Part shown: positions 49,094 to 58,591 of the stretch, piece after piece
Layout: the number at the start of each line of letters is the position of its first letter
Position numbering within the stretch: position 1 is the first letter of the stretch
Assembly: GCA_002415025.1 (NCBI GenBank)
Contig: DIBR01000034.1
Location: 139,079 to 203,078, forward strand
Reading direction: 5' to 3'
Source: Spongiibacteraceae bacterium UBA5047
GTDB lineage: Bacteria; Pseudomonadota; Gammaproteobacteria; Pseudomonadales; Spongiibacteraceae
DNA length: 64,000 nucleotides
Program-made: the position numbers and the translations under genes
The notes under the pieces: generated by a model
What the model was told of the DNA's origin: nothing
What the model saw: the letters and a program-made list of their open reading frames with translations, nothing else
Databases searched by the model: none

Positions 49094-50425
49094 CTAATAA
49101 CGTAACCGGATTAGCAAAAAGTCGCCGACAAGCTCAGTCGAAAATTGCCATCCCAGTTTTTCTGAAATGGCGCCGACTAAAGATAGGCCGATGCCAAACC
49201 CGTCTGCTGTGACGCTATGAGCTTCATGCGCAAGTTGCGCAGGCTTGACGCAGGGATTACTTATTTCAATATCGCGGCGGCCAACTCGAAGCTCAACCGT
49301 TCCGCTATCTGCGTGTTCAAAGGCGTTGCGGATCAGGTTGCTGAGAACAATACGAAAATAGGGCTGCTCAAGCTCGACGATCGCGTTGTCAGACGCAATC
49401 ACATTAACTGACACTTTCCGCCCTGCCAGCAAGTAGCGATGATCTTCAACAAGCAATTCGATTTGCTCTGCTACATCTGTACTGGTTTTCTCAGGCAACA
49501 CTGTTTCCGCGCGAGCCAGCCATAATAACGCCTCCACAATGTCGTGCATCACCGTAGCCGAACGCCTTATATCAGACAGCGGACGCTCAACATCAACATT
49601 GCCCAGCGCGCGGCGCTGATCAACAATATCCAGCGCGGAGGTAATGACCGCTATGGGTGTTCTCAGCTCATGGGACGCCTGACGCAGAAACTGCTTTTCA
49701 CGTTCGTGGAAGCGCTGGATACTGCGCACTGACTGCTGCAGTGCGCGCGCAACATCACCAATTTCATTGTCTTGCAGGGACACATCAAACGGCTTGTCGG
49801 GGTTCTGCTCATCCACATGACGCGCCATAACCGCAAGCTCGGCGACAGGGTGCAGAACAATATCACTCAGCCTCCGGGCGAGCAGCAACACTATTCCTAT
49901 AACAACAATACAGGTCATGGAAATAATCAGCGTAACAACCTGCTGTCGCGTTTGTTCGCGGAAACCCGTGGTAGCGACAAAATGATAAACGTACAAGGGA
50001 GCGGCCGCTGACGTGGGGTAACTTAGAAAGAAATGAATTCCGCGCGGAGTACCTTCGCGGAGATTAAAGGTAAAGCCGTATGAGGGTTTAGCTGCCAGTA
50101 TCTTATGCTCATACTCGTAGCGAACCAGAAGCACATTTTGTTTGTGGTACTCAAGCGGAAAAATAGCCAGCGCGGATACTGGCACGGAATCCAAACCGCG
50201 CCATACCTGGGGACTATCCTCCGGCCAGTTGTTCTTCAGCACATCACCGGGAATCTTTTCCTCTTCCACCGATTTTGCGATATCCATATAACTGAGCCGG
50301 GTCGCATCCTCAAGGCCCCAAAAATACACTTTGAGCAAGCCATAGCCGCCCACTAACGCCATCACAAGCCCCAGCAGAAGGAGCTCCAGATAAAAACGCC
50401 GGCGAATGCCTCGCCGCTTGCTCAC
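49094..50425 (-). CDS. Sensor histidine kinase
   Basis: Membrane kinase of 443 aa. Two membrane helices (about 12-34 and 162-183) enclose a periplasmic sensor of ~125 residues; a HAMP-like region follows, then the phospho-acceptor His252 in RQASHELRTPIAVI, the N box SNLIRNAFEHA and the G box GFGIGL. The GTG start overlaps the TGA stop of the regulator (GTGA), so they are coupled. The signal is unknown; the organisation recalls CpxA/QseC-type sensors. The divergent secreted protein may belong to its regulon. Confidence 0.92.
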   Translation of the reverse strand: MSKRRGIRRRFYLELLLLGLVMALVGGYGLLKVYFWGLEDATRLSYMDIAKSVEEEKIPGDVLKNNWPEDSPQVWRGLDSVPVSALAIFPLEYHKQNVLLVRYEYEHKILAAKPSYGFTFNLREGTPRGIHFFLSYPTSAAAPLYVYHFVATTGFREQTRQQVVTLIISMTCIVVIGIVLLLARRLSDIVLHPVAELAVMARHVDEQNPDKPFDVSLQDNEIGDVARALQQSVRSIQRFHEREKQFLRQASHELRTPIAVITSALDIVDQRRALGNVDVERPLSDIRRSATVMHDIVEALLWLARAETVLPEKTSTDVAEQIELLVEDHRYLLAGRKVSVNVIASDNAIVELEQPYFRIVLSNLIRNAFEHADSGTVELRVGRRDIEISNPCVKPAQLAHEAHSVTADGFGIGLSLVGAISEKLGWQFSTELVGDFLLIRLRY

Positions 50426-51084
50426 GGCCGTATTGCCACGCCAATGTGGCGCACGGTATGTATCAAGGGTTTTGCGAAGGGCTTGTCGATAATTTTACGC
50501 AACTGATACAAGTGCGAACGCAAGGCATCTGAATCCGGCACGTGATCGCCCCACACATTTGCCTCCAGCTGTTCACGGCTGACTACGGCAGGGCTTGCGC
50601 GCATCAGCGCAATCAGTAATGTCCAACACGTTGGATTCAACTCAAATTCTTTCCCACCCCGGCGGACCACCCTGGCGCCGACATCTGCACTCAGTTCGCC
50701 TACCTGCAAAAAGTCGCCCTGATGTACTTGACGTTTAGCTAGCGCGCGCAATCGCGCCGACAGTTCAGGCAGGGCAAAAGGTTTAACCAAATAATCATCA
50801 GCGCCAACTTCAAAACCCTGCAACTTGTCGTCCAGCGTATCTCTGGCGGTCAGCATAAGGATCGGGACGACTATGCCTTCGTTGCGAAGGTGCTTACAAA
50901 CCGAGAGACCATCCAGCCCTGGCAGCATAACATCCAGCACAATCATGTCGTAATGTTGCTCAGCGGCAAGAAAAGCCGCCTGATCGCCGCGATCACTATA
51001 ATCGCATTCAAATCCTTCGCTCTCGAGAAACTCGACAATGTTTGTGCCCAGCTGTCGATTATCTTCAACCACCAAGACTAGCAT
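50422..51084 (-). CDS. OmpR-family response regulator
   Basis: Regulator of 220 aa. The receiver has Asp7-Asn9 acidic pocket (VVEDN), phospho-acceptor Asp51 (VLDVMLPG), Thr79 and Lys101 (YLVKPFALPE). The winged-helix domain (about 125-220) ends DSDALRSHLYQLRKIIDKPF. OmpR-type regulators bind direct repeats spaced by 11 bp, and four such repeats lie just upstream at 51187-51230. ATG 51084 has GGGGCG upstream. Confidence 0.93.
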   Translation of the reverse strand: MLVLVVEDNRQLGTNIVEFLESEGFECDYSDRGDQAAFLAAEQHYDMIVLDVMLPGLDGLSVCKHLRNEGIVVPILMLTARDTLDDKLQGFEVGADDYLVKPFALPELSARLRALAKRQVHQGDFLQVGELSADVGARVVRRGGKEFELNPTCWTLLIALMRASPAVVSREQLEANVWGDHVPDSDALRSHLYQLRKIIDKPFAKPLIHTVRHIGVAIRP

Positions 51085-51186
51085 TTGTCGCCCCTATTTT
51101 TGCAGCAGCACTTCTCGACGCTCAAGTGCTTGCTGCTATTTCACCAATTAAGACGCCTTTAAAGTATATACCGCGAAATAAGCGAA

Positions 51187-51230
51187 TGTTCACGCTGTCT
51201 TCACGTTGACTGCACCTGGCATTCACAGTG
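51187..51230 (+). promoter_or_regulatory. Four tandem 11-bp repeats, likely response-regulator boxes
   Basis: Successive 11-mers are TGTTCACGCTG, TCTTCACGTTG, ACTGCACCTGG and CATTCACAGTG; the TTCAC core recurs at exact 11-bp steps (51189, 51200, degenerate at 51211, 51222). Eight bases on is TATCTT (51238-51243), a possible -10 without a -35, as in PhoB-type activated promoters. The array lies between the OmpR-type regulator gene and the small secreted protein gene. Confidence 0.65.
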
Positions 51231-51274
51231 ATCAGCGTATCTTTACCCCGGAAACCGCATGAAAGGGGTAGAAA

Positions 51275-51610
51275 ATGAAAGATTTATTACTCGCACTGAC
51301 ATTTATACTGCAAAGCCAGATCGGCGCCACCGAATGTTCGTCGTGGGATATATACGGCGCCGGAAGTCCAAAAAACATCTCCGGTCACTCTGCGAACTAT
51401 GGGCAGATGCTGGAAGTCCAGAGGGCCACCCGGGCATATATCAAGCGACTGGAGCGCACGGTCGACAATTGCAAACTCGATAAGTGGCAGAAGGGTTTAC
51501 TGATGGACGCCATAGAACTGGCGGCAAAAAAATACAATCGCTCACTAGCCACTTATAATGAAACCAGAAAACTCACAGCAAAGCGGGAAAACGGGAATGC
51601 ATCGAACTAG
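51275..51610 (+). CDS. Small secreted protein beside the two-component system
   Basis: Hypothetical protein of 111 aa. AAGGGG lies just before ATG 51275. A signal peptide (MKDLLLALTFILQSQIGA) precedes a mature domain with two Cys (21 and 66) that may pair, an amphipathic helix region (MLEVQRATRAYIKRLERTVD) and a basic tail. I know no family for it. The 11-bp repeat array in its promoter suggests it is activated by the neighbouring response regulator, as target or as periplasmic modulator in the manner of CpxP (inference). Confidence 0.7.
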   Translation: MKDLLLALTFILQSQIGATECSSWDIYGAGSPKNISGHSANYGQMLEVQRATRAYIKRLERTVDNCKLDKWQKGLLMDAIELAAKKYNRSLATYNETRKLTAKRENGNASN

Positions 51611-51660
51611 CCCCGGCATTCGGCAGTTTCGATACATTCAGCTATCGGGCAAGTATCAAC

Positions 51661-53535
51661 TCAGGGCTGAGCCAGCCGGAAGGGATCAAACTCCCGGCAT
51701 TCCCCTCCCGCAAATTGCCGATACTCAGATTCGATCCAGAAATCGCGAACCTGAAATCCCGTCAGAAACATTTGAACATACATACGGCAGCGCGGTTCTC
51801 CCGATGCAATAATCGGATCAGTCTCCAGACGGTCTTTAAGTGCGCCAACGCTTAGCGGCGCGGTTTCCATTCGGATACCACCACCAGCGTCGGTGTCCAA
51901 TACCAATTGCACTTCATGGGTGGCAGTCCATGGTTGCCATAGTGGCTGATCACCCTCACCGCGCCCCGGATTTCCGGTTCGGGCAAACTGAGCCCAGTAC
52001 GCCATCATTGCGCGCGACAAGATTTCGCGCCCGGGCTTGTTTTCATCGTTCAACAGAAAAGGAAAGCTCAGGCCGCCTTCAAAGTCGCCAAATACAAAGC
52101 CCAGCTCCAAGGCATGCCCGGCGCCCAGCAATGCGGGAAAATCTACCAACCAACTCTGCGGAGTTTCGTCCCAGTCAAAGCGGTAGGCAAAAACTTCAGG
52201 GCCGCTATTGTTTGCCAAAGCGCGCGCGGGCTCATCCACCGATAAAACCTTCCACTGATCGGAATACAGTGACGCGATGCGGTCGTACAGAGCCTGGTTC
52301 CTTACCTTCGGAAATACACCCAGGCGCTTACCCACAAGGTCTTCATTCTGCGCCATAAACACCTTGTTCTCATCGCGGTTGCTGCCGACCAGCAGCGGCA
52401 CCTTCGCATAGTGTTCCCCTTGTCGGAAGCTTTGCAGGGTTGAGCGTTCCGGCAGCACGTTCCCATCGCGAATATTGGTCGGCACGCTGTACATGCCAAA
52501 TCCTCCAGGGGTGAATACCGACAGGACATCCTGTACCGTTTGCGCCCGCATCAGTTCGGCAACAGCGTTGTCGTCTGATGTCTGCAGCCAGTCTCTGGCT
52601 GATTGCGCCGAGGATGCCTTGCCGATTTTTTGCAGCAACCCCAGGAGAATATTGCCGGAGCTGTTGATATCACCACGGGGAGAGGCGTCGCTGTAATTTT
52701 CGGCCCAGTGACGCTCAACGGTGAGCACTGAACCGCTTTGTACGATAGCGCGGTGAAAGAGCCCCCGTGCCAGCGGTGACGCAATCAGTGCGTACACATC
52801 GCGCCCGCCAGCGGATTCGCCAAATACGGTGACATTGTTCGGGTTGCCGCCAAAAGCGGAGATATTGTCGCGCACCCACTCCAGAGCGGCGATAATATCC
52901 AGCAAGCCGTAGTTCCCCGACGCATCCTTGAAGTTGGTCGAGGTATTCCGCAAAGCCGAGTGACTGAGCCAACCGAAGACACCCAGGCGATAATTGATGG
53001 TAACCACAATCACTGATTGACTGCCGGCAAGATGATGACCACTGTAGGTATTACCGGTGCCAACGGTATTGCCGCCACCGTGTATCCAAACCATCACTGG
53101 CAGGGCATTCCCACCATCGGGCAGAGCCTCCGGCTTCATTGTCGGCGCCCAGATACTCAGGGTCAGACAATCTTCCGAACCGACGATATCGCCGTCGTCA
53201 CCGTCGACCCCCGCACTGCCACCCCAGTACTGCACGCAGGGCTGGCCGACGCTCAATGCCTCACGGGTGCCGGGCCAGGGTGCGAGTGGTCGCGGAGCTT
53301 TCCAGCGCAAATCACCCACCGGCGGTTGGGCAAAGGGAATTCCGCGCCAGGCGTGGGTAGTGTATTGATCATCGTAGCCAATCAGTTTTCCCGCAGCGGG
53401 GGCGCGCAGTGATTCTGCACTGGCGACGACAAGAGGCGATTCCTGCACCGGTTTGAACAAGAAAAAACTGACCAGACTACCCAGCGCGACCAGCGCCAGC
53501 ACCACAACCAGGCGACCTTCTAGCCGATATTTCAT
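51661..53535 (-). CDS. Type-B carboxylesterase
   Basis: Alpha/beta hydrolase of 624 aa of the carboxylesterase/cholinesterase family. An N-terminal hydrophobic segment (about 10-28) is a signal or anchor. The family marks are GIPFAQPPVGDLRW, SEDCLTLSIWAP, VMVWIHGGGNTVGTG (oxyanion hole) and FGESAGGRDVY with the nucleophile Ser; the usual catalytic His lies late, probably in LLGAGHALEL. It acts outside the cytoplasm; the substrate is unknown. It lies 61 bases downstream of the antiporter gene and may be co-transcribed. Confidence 0.88.
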   Translation of the reverse strand: MKYRLEGRLVVVLALVALGSLVSFFLFKPVQESPLVVASAESLRAPAAGKLIGYDDQYTTHAWRGIPFAQPPVGDLRWKAPRPLAPWPGTREALSVGQPCVQYWGGSAGVDGDDGDIVGSEDCLTLSIWAPTMKPEALPDGGNALPVMVWIHGGGNTVGTGNTYSGHHLAGSQSVIVVTINYRLGVFGWLSHSALRNTSTNFKDASGNYGLLDIIAALEWVRDNISAFGGNPNNVTVFGESAGGRDVYALIASPLARGLFHRAIVQSGSVLTVERHWAENYSDASPRGDINSSGNILLGLLQKIGKASSAQSARDWLQTSDDNAVAELMRAQTVQDVLSVFTPGGFGMYSVPTNIRDGNVLPERSTLQSFRQGEHYAKVPLLVGSNRDENKVFMAQNEDLVGKRLGVFPKVRNQALYDRIASLYSDQWKVLSVDEPARALANNSGPEVFAYRFDWDETPQSWLVDFPALLGAGHALELGFVFGDFEGGLSFPFLLNDENKPGREILSRAMMAYWAQFARTGNPGRGEGDQPLWQPWTATHEVQLVLDTDAGGGIRMETAPLSVGALKDRLETDPIIASGEPRCRMYVQMFLTGFQVRDFWIESEYRQFAGGECREFDPFRLAQP

Positions 53536-53596
53536 AGACTCTCCCTGTCGCGACAACATCCGCGAACATTGTTGTTATCTGTTCTCGCACCCTGGT

Positions 53597-55381
53597 CTAC
53601 TGCGGCGGCACAAAACTGACCAGCGTGTCTCCCACCTTCAAACCGGGCGACTCTTCCGTTACCCAGTCCAGCCTGCCGTCCTTATTCACCACCGCGACCA
53701 TGATCGACTGTTCAGGCAATTGCATAATAATAGATTCGCCACTGAACTCATCGGTTACTCGCGTTTTCTGGAATTTCCAGTCGCGAATCAGGTTGCTCCA
53801 TAGCGACCCGAAGGTGACCTTTCGGGAAAAAACACTGATACCACGGCGAGCATGCGCAACCTTTCTACGATCGCTGTCGTCAGAATTATCGGCATCGGTT
53901 AACTGATACACCTTATTGCGCCCAACCTCTGCGGCGAAGTGATTGCAGACCATGGAGTTATAAGCGACATTGCCGGTTGCCGCGAGCACCACTTTTACAC
54001 CATCTAGCTCTAACGCTTCTTCTGCCTTTTCCGACAGAATTTCACCGTACCAGGTAGCCAGGCCCTGCTGCCGGGCCGGTCGCAAGCGCGCCCAGTCGGT
54101 ATCGGCAACTAGCACATCAACCTTAAGATTTTTCAGCACCTGGCCAAGCTCGATGGTCCACGGTGACCCTCCCACAATAAGCACCCTTCCCGAGCCTTCT
54201 GCCCTCAGGGACAAGCGCACTGCCATCGGCCCCAACGAGAAACCGTGCAAGATAACGGTGGCAAAGATCACCATAAACACGGCCGGCACCAGCAACTCGG
54301 CGCCGGCATAACCCGCATCGATCATGGCGGGCGCAAAGGCACCAGCCGAGGCAGCGGCCACGACACCGCGCGGTGCAATCCAGCCAATTAACAGCCGCTC
54401 ACGCCAGTTGCAATCAACACCGATAGTTGACAGCCACACAGTGGCGGGCCGCACGATAAACAAGAAGACCAGCAGCATGGCGACCATACGCCAATTAACC
54501 TGTTTTAGAATTTCAGTGTCGAGCGAGGCAGTAAGAACGACGAACAAAAAAGACACCAGAATAATCGTGATGTATTCCTTAAACCGCCGCATCTCGTCGA
54601 TACTGCGCAGCCGCATATTACCCATGACTATGCCCATGACCGTAACCGCCAGCAGCCCGGATTCATGTAGAACCAGGTGTGAAAGCGCATAAATTCCCAG
54701 AATTACTGCGATGATCATTGGCGCCTTGAGATATTCGGGGATCCAACCACGCCGGAAAAACCAGCCCAAGGTAAAACCGCCACCACCGCCAATGCTCAAG
54801 GCAACCAAAGCAGCGACTATCAGGCTCGACAGCGCCGCAACCAGTCCCCCGCCTTCACCGGAGTAGAGAAAATACTGGTACACAATAACGGCCAGCAAAA
54901 CGCCCAGCGGATCATTAATAATGCCTTCCCACTTGAGGTAGGACGCAGTTCGGCGATTCAAATTTGCGTGCTTGAGCAGAGGCATAATGACGGTGGGGCC
55001 GGTCACTACAAGAATGGCTGCCAGCAACAGGGCCACCGGCCAACTCAGGCCGCCAACCCAATGCGCCGCAAGCGTACCCAGCACCCAGGCCACCACGACC
55101 CCCACAGAGGTCAAACGGCGAACCACCCGGCCGGCTTCGCGCAGTTCGTGCAACTGCAGATTCAGCCCGCCTTCGAATAAAATAACGGCAACAAAGAGCT
55201 GAATAACGGCATTCAAGCCCGAGCCGAAATTATCAATGGGATTGACCACCCCACCTATTGGCCCCAATAGCAGCCCCGCGGTTGCCAACAAAACAATAGC
55301 GGGGATACGCAAGCGCCACGCCAGCCACTGACAGAGAATGCCACTTACCAGAATCACTACAAGTGCGAGCGATGGCTCCAT
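53597..55381 (-). CDS. Cation/proton antiporter with TrkA-type regulatory domain
   Basis: Membrane protein of 594 aa. Residues about 1-395 form 11-13 helices of the CPA (NhaP-like) family; ILFEGGLNL, VVTGPTVIMPLLK and EGIINDPLGVLLAV include the ion-site Asn-Asp pair. A cytoplasmic RCK-type fold follows (VLIVGGSPWTIELGQVLKNL, then LAATGNVAYNSMVCNHFAAE), and a TrkA-C-like end. It probably exchanges Na+ or K+ for H+, gated by a nucleotide. ATG 55381 has AGGTAGG upstream. Confidence 0.9.
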   Translation of the reverse strand: MEPSLALVVILVSGILCQWLAWRLRIPAIVLLATAGLLLGPIGGVVNPIDNFGSGLNAVIQLFVAVILFEGGLNLQLHELREAGRVVRRLTSVGVVVAWVLGTLAAHWVGGLSWPVALLLAAILVVTGPTVIMPLLKHANLNRRTASYLKWEGIINDPLGVLLAVIVYQYFLYSGEGGGLVAALSSLIVAALVALSIGGGGGFTLGWFFRRGWIPEYLKAPMIIAVILGIYALSHLVLHESGLLAVTVMGIVMGNMRLRSIDEMRRFKEYITIILVSFLFVVLTASLDTEILKQVNWRMVAMLLVFLFIVRPATVWLSTIGVDCNWRERLLIGWIAPRGVVAAASAGAFAPAMIDAGYAGAELLVPAVFMVIFATVILHGFSLGPMAVRLSLRAEGSGRVLIVGGSPWTIELGQVLKNLKVDVLVADTDWARLRPARQQGLATWYGEILSEKAEEALELDGVKVVLAATGNVAYNSMVCNHFAAEVGRNKVYQLTDADNSDDSDRRKVAHARRGISVFSRKVTFGSLWSNLIRDWKFQKTRVTDEFSGESIIMQLPEQSIMVAVVNKDGRLDWVTEESPGLKVGDTLVSFVPPQ

Positions 55382-55570
55382 TAAAAACCTACCTCTATGC
55401 GCGTGGAGATACTTTCAGGCGATGGCGACGGGTCAATCGTCGCCCGGTCGACGTCTTATGGTTGTTGCCAGCATAGGTCTATACGGGCGTTCGCGCAAAA
55501 CAGAGCTTGGGGTTGCGCCGATTATTTGTGTAGTATTTCTGAGACTGAACTCAACTATCAGGGATTGATC

Positions 55571-56086
55571 ATGGCAGAGTTTACGGCAGCATTTGAAGAA
55601 ATGATCCGCAACGAGGGTGGCTACGTCTTTCACAACGTTGCCGGAGATCGTGGCGGCGATACCTACGCAGGCGTTTCGCGTCGCTACCACCCCGATTGGG
55701 AGGGCTGGGTTTTTGTCGACAGTCAGGACCTGGGCAACCCCGCACTAACGGCCAGTGTTAGCGATTTTTATCTCGAGCAGTTTTGGGACCGTCTCCGCGG
55801 CGATCATATTCAGGACCAGCGCATTGCCGAAACCCTGTTCGATTTCGCCGTCAACGCCGGCACACGCACTGCGGTTCGTCTGGCCCAGAAAATACTTGAG
55901 GCAACGCCTGACGGCATACTCGGCCCGGTTACCATTGACCTGTTAAATCAGTACCCTGCGAACGACTTTCTCTACCGCTACGCAATGGCCAAAGTGGCGC
56001 GCTACGCTGAGATCGTCAATGGCGACAGCAGCCAATCCAAGTTTTTACTGGGCTGGATCAACCGCACCCTGAAGGGAGTCGCCTAG
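55571..56086 (+). CDS. GH108 N-acetylmuramidase-like protein
   Basis: Protein of 171 aa. The lysozyme domain (1-90) opens with FEEMIRNEGGYVFHNVAGDRG, where the E-G-G-Y and D-x-G-G pattern matches GH108, followed by TYAGVSRR; a peptidoglycan-binding-3 domain covers the rest (LFDFAVNAGTRTAVRLAQKI, DGILGPVTI). It lacks a signal peptide, as phage endolysins do, but there are no phage genes around. It may be a domesticated lysin or depend on another export route. Its stop overlaps the convergent oxidoreductase gene by four bases. Confidence 0.9.
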   Translation: MAEFTAAFEEMIRNEGGYVFHNVAGDRGGDTYAGVSRRYHPDWEGWVFVDSQDLGNPALTASVSDFYLEQFWDRLRGDHIQDQRIAETLFDFAVNAGTRTAVRLAQKILEATPDGILGPVTIDLLNQYPANDFLYRYAMAKVARYAEIVNGDSSQSKFLLGWINRTLKGVA

Positions 56087-57720
56087 GCAGGCAGTTCGTC
56101 ACTTGGTTGCCAGCTCTTCAACAGTTTCATCATTTGCCTTGCCTTCACCGGCCCGAGCATAACGCTGCTGGTCATCATGCCTCCCATCACTGCACCGCCA
56201 ATGCCCGCAGTTACAACATCCGCGCCTGTCAGGTAAAAGTCCTTGATTGGCGTTTGCGGGTGCAGCGACGGATGATCAAAGCGCTGCGGAAAATGATCCA
56301 GCCCGTAAATTTCGCCCTGCTCATTTCGCTGGTAGAACTGGGTCGATAACGGCGTTGACAGTTCATAGAAATCGAGCGCCGCCTCCAGTTGCGGCATACG
56401 CCTGAACAAAATCGCCAGGAGTTTTTCAGACAGCTCCCGCTTCTTGCTCTCATAGTTCTCACCACGCTGCTGCCAGGTAGTGCCCTGCCATTCACCAAAC
56501 CATTCCGGCTGGGTAACGGTAACGATTTCGACCGTCGACTTACCCGGGTAACGATTCTCCCAATCCGGATCCTTGGCAGAGGGAAACGATACATACACCA
56601 GCGGAAACGGCGCCTCATCAGGCGTCGCAAGGTAGGCCTTGAGGTTGCCCTCGTGATCTTCGCTGGGGTATATCCAGAGGTTGGTGGTTGTCATACCCAG
56701 TTCGGAAGGGGTGCCTTTAAAACCTGCATACAGGCACAAATGCGCGCTCGACAGCTGAATCTGCTTGTCTTTGCCCTGACTGGGGAGCAAGGCTCGGGCC
56801 GATTCAGGCAGCAAGCGGTTTACCGTGGGTAGAAAACCGGCATTGCTCACCACCCTGCCGGCGCGAATTTCTGTGCCGTCAGCCATCCTGACTCCCACAG
56901 CACGCTTGTGCTCAATCAGAATCTGTTCTACTTCGGCGTAGGTGAATACTTCACCGCCCGACTTCTGGATGGTGGGAATAATGCTCCGCGCCATCGCCGA
57001 GGCGCCTCCTATGGGATACGCGCCTCCTGCAAGATAGTGCTTGGCAACCAGCGCATGCATCAGGAAGGAGGATTCGGCGGGCGGCAAACCATAATCGCCC
57101 CACTGGCCGGTTAACACGGCAATCAACTCCTGATTTCCCGTCAACGTCTCCAGCACCTCGCGTGTGGTCTGGAAAAAGTGCTTGTCCAGCAACAATGAAC
57201 GGGATTTGCCATAGGCGCGCCCGAGGCTGCGAGGCATGGCCTGCCCCGCAAAAAAGCGGCTGCTTTGATAGCTGGTCTGACGAATCAAGGCAACATAGTC
57301 ACGGATAGCAGATTCTTCATCGGGAAAGCGATGCACGAGCCCGTTGATGAAATTTTCAGTGCCGGCTATCAGGTCGTACTCACGCTCTCCCAGTATAATG
57401 CGGTCATACGCTGCATCCATTTCCGCCCACTGCAAGCGCCCTTCACTTACAACATCAAAAATTCTTCTCAGGGTTGAGCTGGGCTTATGCACGTCACCGA
57501 TATAGTGCACGCCTACATCCCACTCATAACCCTCACGCTCATACGCGTGAGTGTATCCACCGGCGGTATAATGCTGCTCCAGCACACAAACCCGCTGACC
57601 AAGCAGCGACAGCAGCGCGGCATTCACCAGCCCGCCAATGCCGGAACCGACAATCAGCACGTCGTAAGAGTCCGCCAGGCGATTAGCCCGATAACGCCTA
57701 CCGGTTCGTACGTTAGCCAT
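56083..57720 (-). CDS. Phytoene-desaturase/retinol-saturase-type FAD oxidoreductase
   Basis: Flavoprotein of 545 aa. The FAD site DVLIVGSGIGGLVNAALLSL is followed by GQRVCVLEQHYTAGGYTHAY; GGASAMARSIIPTIQKSGGE and the C-terminal DFYLTGADVVTAGIGGAVMGG are typical of the CrtI/RetSat superfamily. Members desaturate or isomerise carotenoids or saturate retinol-like double bonds. No crtB or crtE gene is nearby, so the substrate is open. AAAGGA precedes ATG 57720. Confidence 0.88.
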   Translation of the reverse strand: MANVRTGRRYRANRLADSYDVLIVGSGIGGLVNAALLSLLGQRVCVLEQHYTAGGYTHAYEREGYEWDVGVHYIGDVHKPSSTLRRIFDVVSEGRLQWAEMDAAYDRIILGEREYDLIAGTENFINGLVHRFPDEESAIRDYVALIRQTSYQSSRFFAGQAMPRSLGRAYGKSRSLLLDKHFFQTTREVLETLTGNQELIAVLTGQWGDYGLPPAESSFLMHALVAKHYLAGGAYPIGGASAMARSIIPTIQKSGGEVFTYAEVEQILIEHKRAVGVRMADGTEIRAGRVVSNAGFLPTVNRLLPESARALLPSQGKDKQIQLSSAHLCLYAGFKGTPSELGMTTTNLWIYPSEDHEGNLKAYLATPDEAPFPLVYVSFPSAKDPDWENRYPGKSTVEIVTVTQPEWFGEWQGTTWQQRGENYESKKRELSEKLLAILFRRMPQLEAALDFYELSTPLSTQFYQRNEQGEIYGLDHFPQRFDHPSLHPQTPIKDFYLTGADVVTAGIGGAVMGGMMTSSVMLGPVKARQMMKLLKSWQPSDELPA

Positions 57721-57889
57721 TATGTTTTCCTTTTTTATTAGTTAGTTACGCCACTCCGACGCTGTAAACGCCAAGCCTCAAACCGTATTCCACTACGGGA
57801 TTTACGTATTGTCCGCAGCTAAGACAACTCGTTATGTTGGGGTGGCGGCACAAGCATGGTTTCGAGCGTTGCCGCCCCCGGAGAATACT

Positions 57890-58591
57890 ATGTCTACAGC
57901 AGCGCCGCACCCTGACTACCCCGCCGCCCGCATGGGTGAGCTGTTACTCGCGGGAGGCTTTGTCCGCAAGCGGGAGCTGGACAATGCGCTAAAACTGTCC
58001 AAACGTTTGAATCAACCGATCTGCCAGATATTGCAGGGGCAACAGCGGATATCCACTTGCGAAAAACGTTCACTCCTATCGTTGCAGGAAAAACTGCGTC
58101 AGGCGGTGGCCGGTGCTCGCGCTCCACAGCTGGGCGACCTGGGGTGCCGGCTGGGAGAGCTGCTACTCGCCTGCGGCAAAGTCACCAGCACTCAATTGAA
58201 CAAGGCTCTGGCCGAACAATCGCAACAAAAGCAGCCCTTAGGCAGCATTCTGTTACGCAGCGGAGTGATCAGCCTCCAAAAGTTGACCGAATGCCTCCAA
58301 CTGCAACAGAAGCTAATGTCGGCAGCCGCAGCGGTACTTCTCGCGCTGTCTGGCTCACAGACATTTGCGGACGGGAACCGCGGCACTGCCCCGGCCTGGG
58401 GCAGCCTGCAGGCCAACAATTTCACAACTCAGGCATCGCATTCTCTTCGTGAAGGTTGGCGCAAACCCGGCTTTACACGCACGCTGCTACGTACACCCTA
58501 CTCTCAATCCGACGACATCTTGCGCAGCAAAAATGGCAAGATGGTGTTGCGCCTTACAGATACCGGCGTGGAGTTCCGGACCTTTTTCTAG
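57890..58591 (+). CDS. Stand-alone tandem MshEN-domain protein
   Basis: Protein of 233 aa not assigned to a named family. Two copies of the type II secretion/pilus ATPase N-domain appear: RMGELLLAGGFVRKRELDNA (from 14) and RLGELLLACGKVTSTQLNKA (from 87), the latter followed by LGSILLRSGVISLQKLTECL. These fit the MshEN consensus that binds cyclic di-GMP. No ATPase follows; instead a hydrophobic segment (about 142-158, ending QTFADG) resembles an internal signal, then a ~75-residue tail ending in FRTFF. GGAG precedes ATG 57890. The TAG stop belongs to a repeat element, so the tail may be cut short. Confidence 0.65.
   Translation: MSTAAPHPDYPAARMGELLLAGGFVRKRELDNALKLSKRLNQPICQILQGQQRISTCEKRSLLSLQEKLRQAVAGARAPQLGDLGCRLGELLLACGKVTSTQLNKALAEQSQQKQPLGSILLRSGVISLQKLTECLQLQQKLMSAAAAVLLALSGSQTFADGNRGTAPAWGSLQANNFTTQASHSLREGWRKPGFTRTLLRTPYSQSDDILRSKNGKMVLRLTDTGVEFRTFF

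Noticed and set aside
57834..57889. Possible longer N-terminus for the MshEN protein (in-frame start at 57809)
   Set aside because: The ATG at 57890 has GGAG at good spacing and the MshEN-like module begins soon after it; the extra residues look like translated leader.
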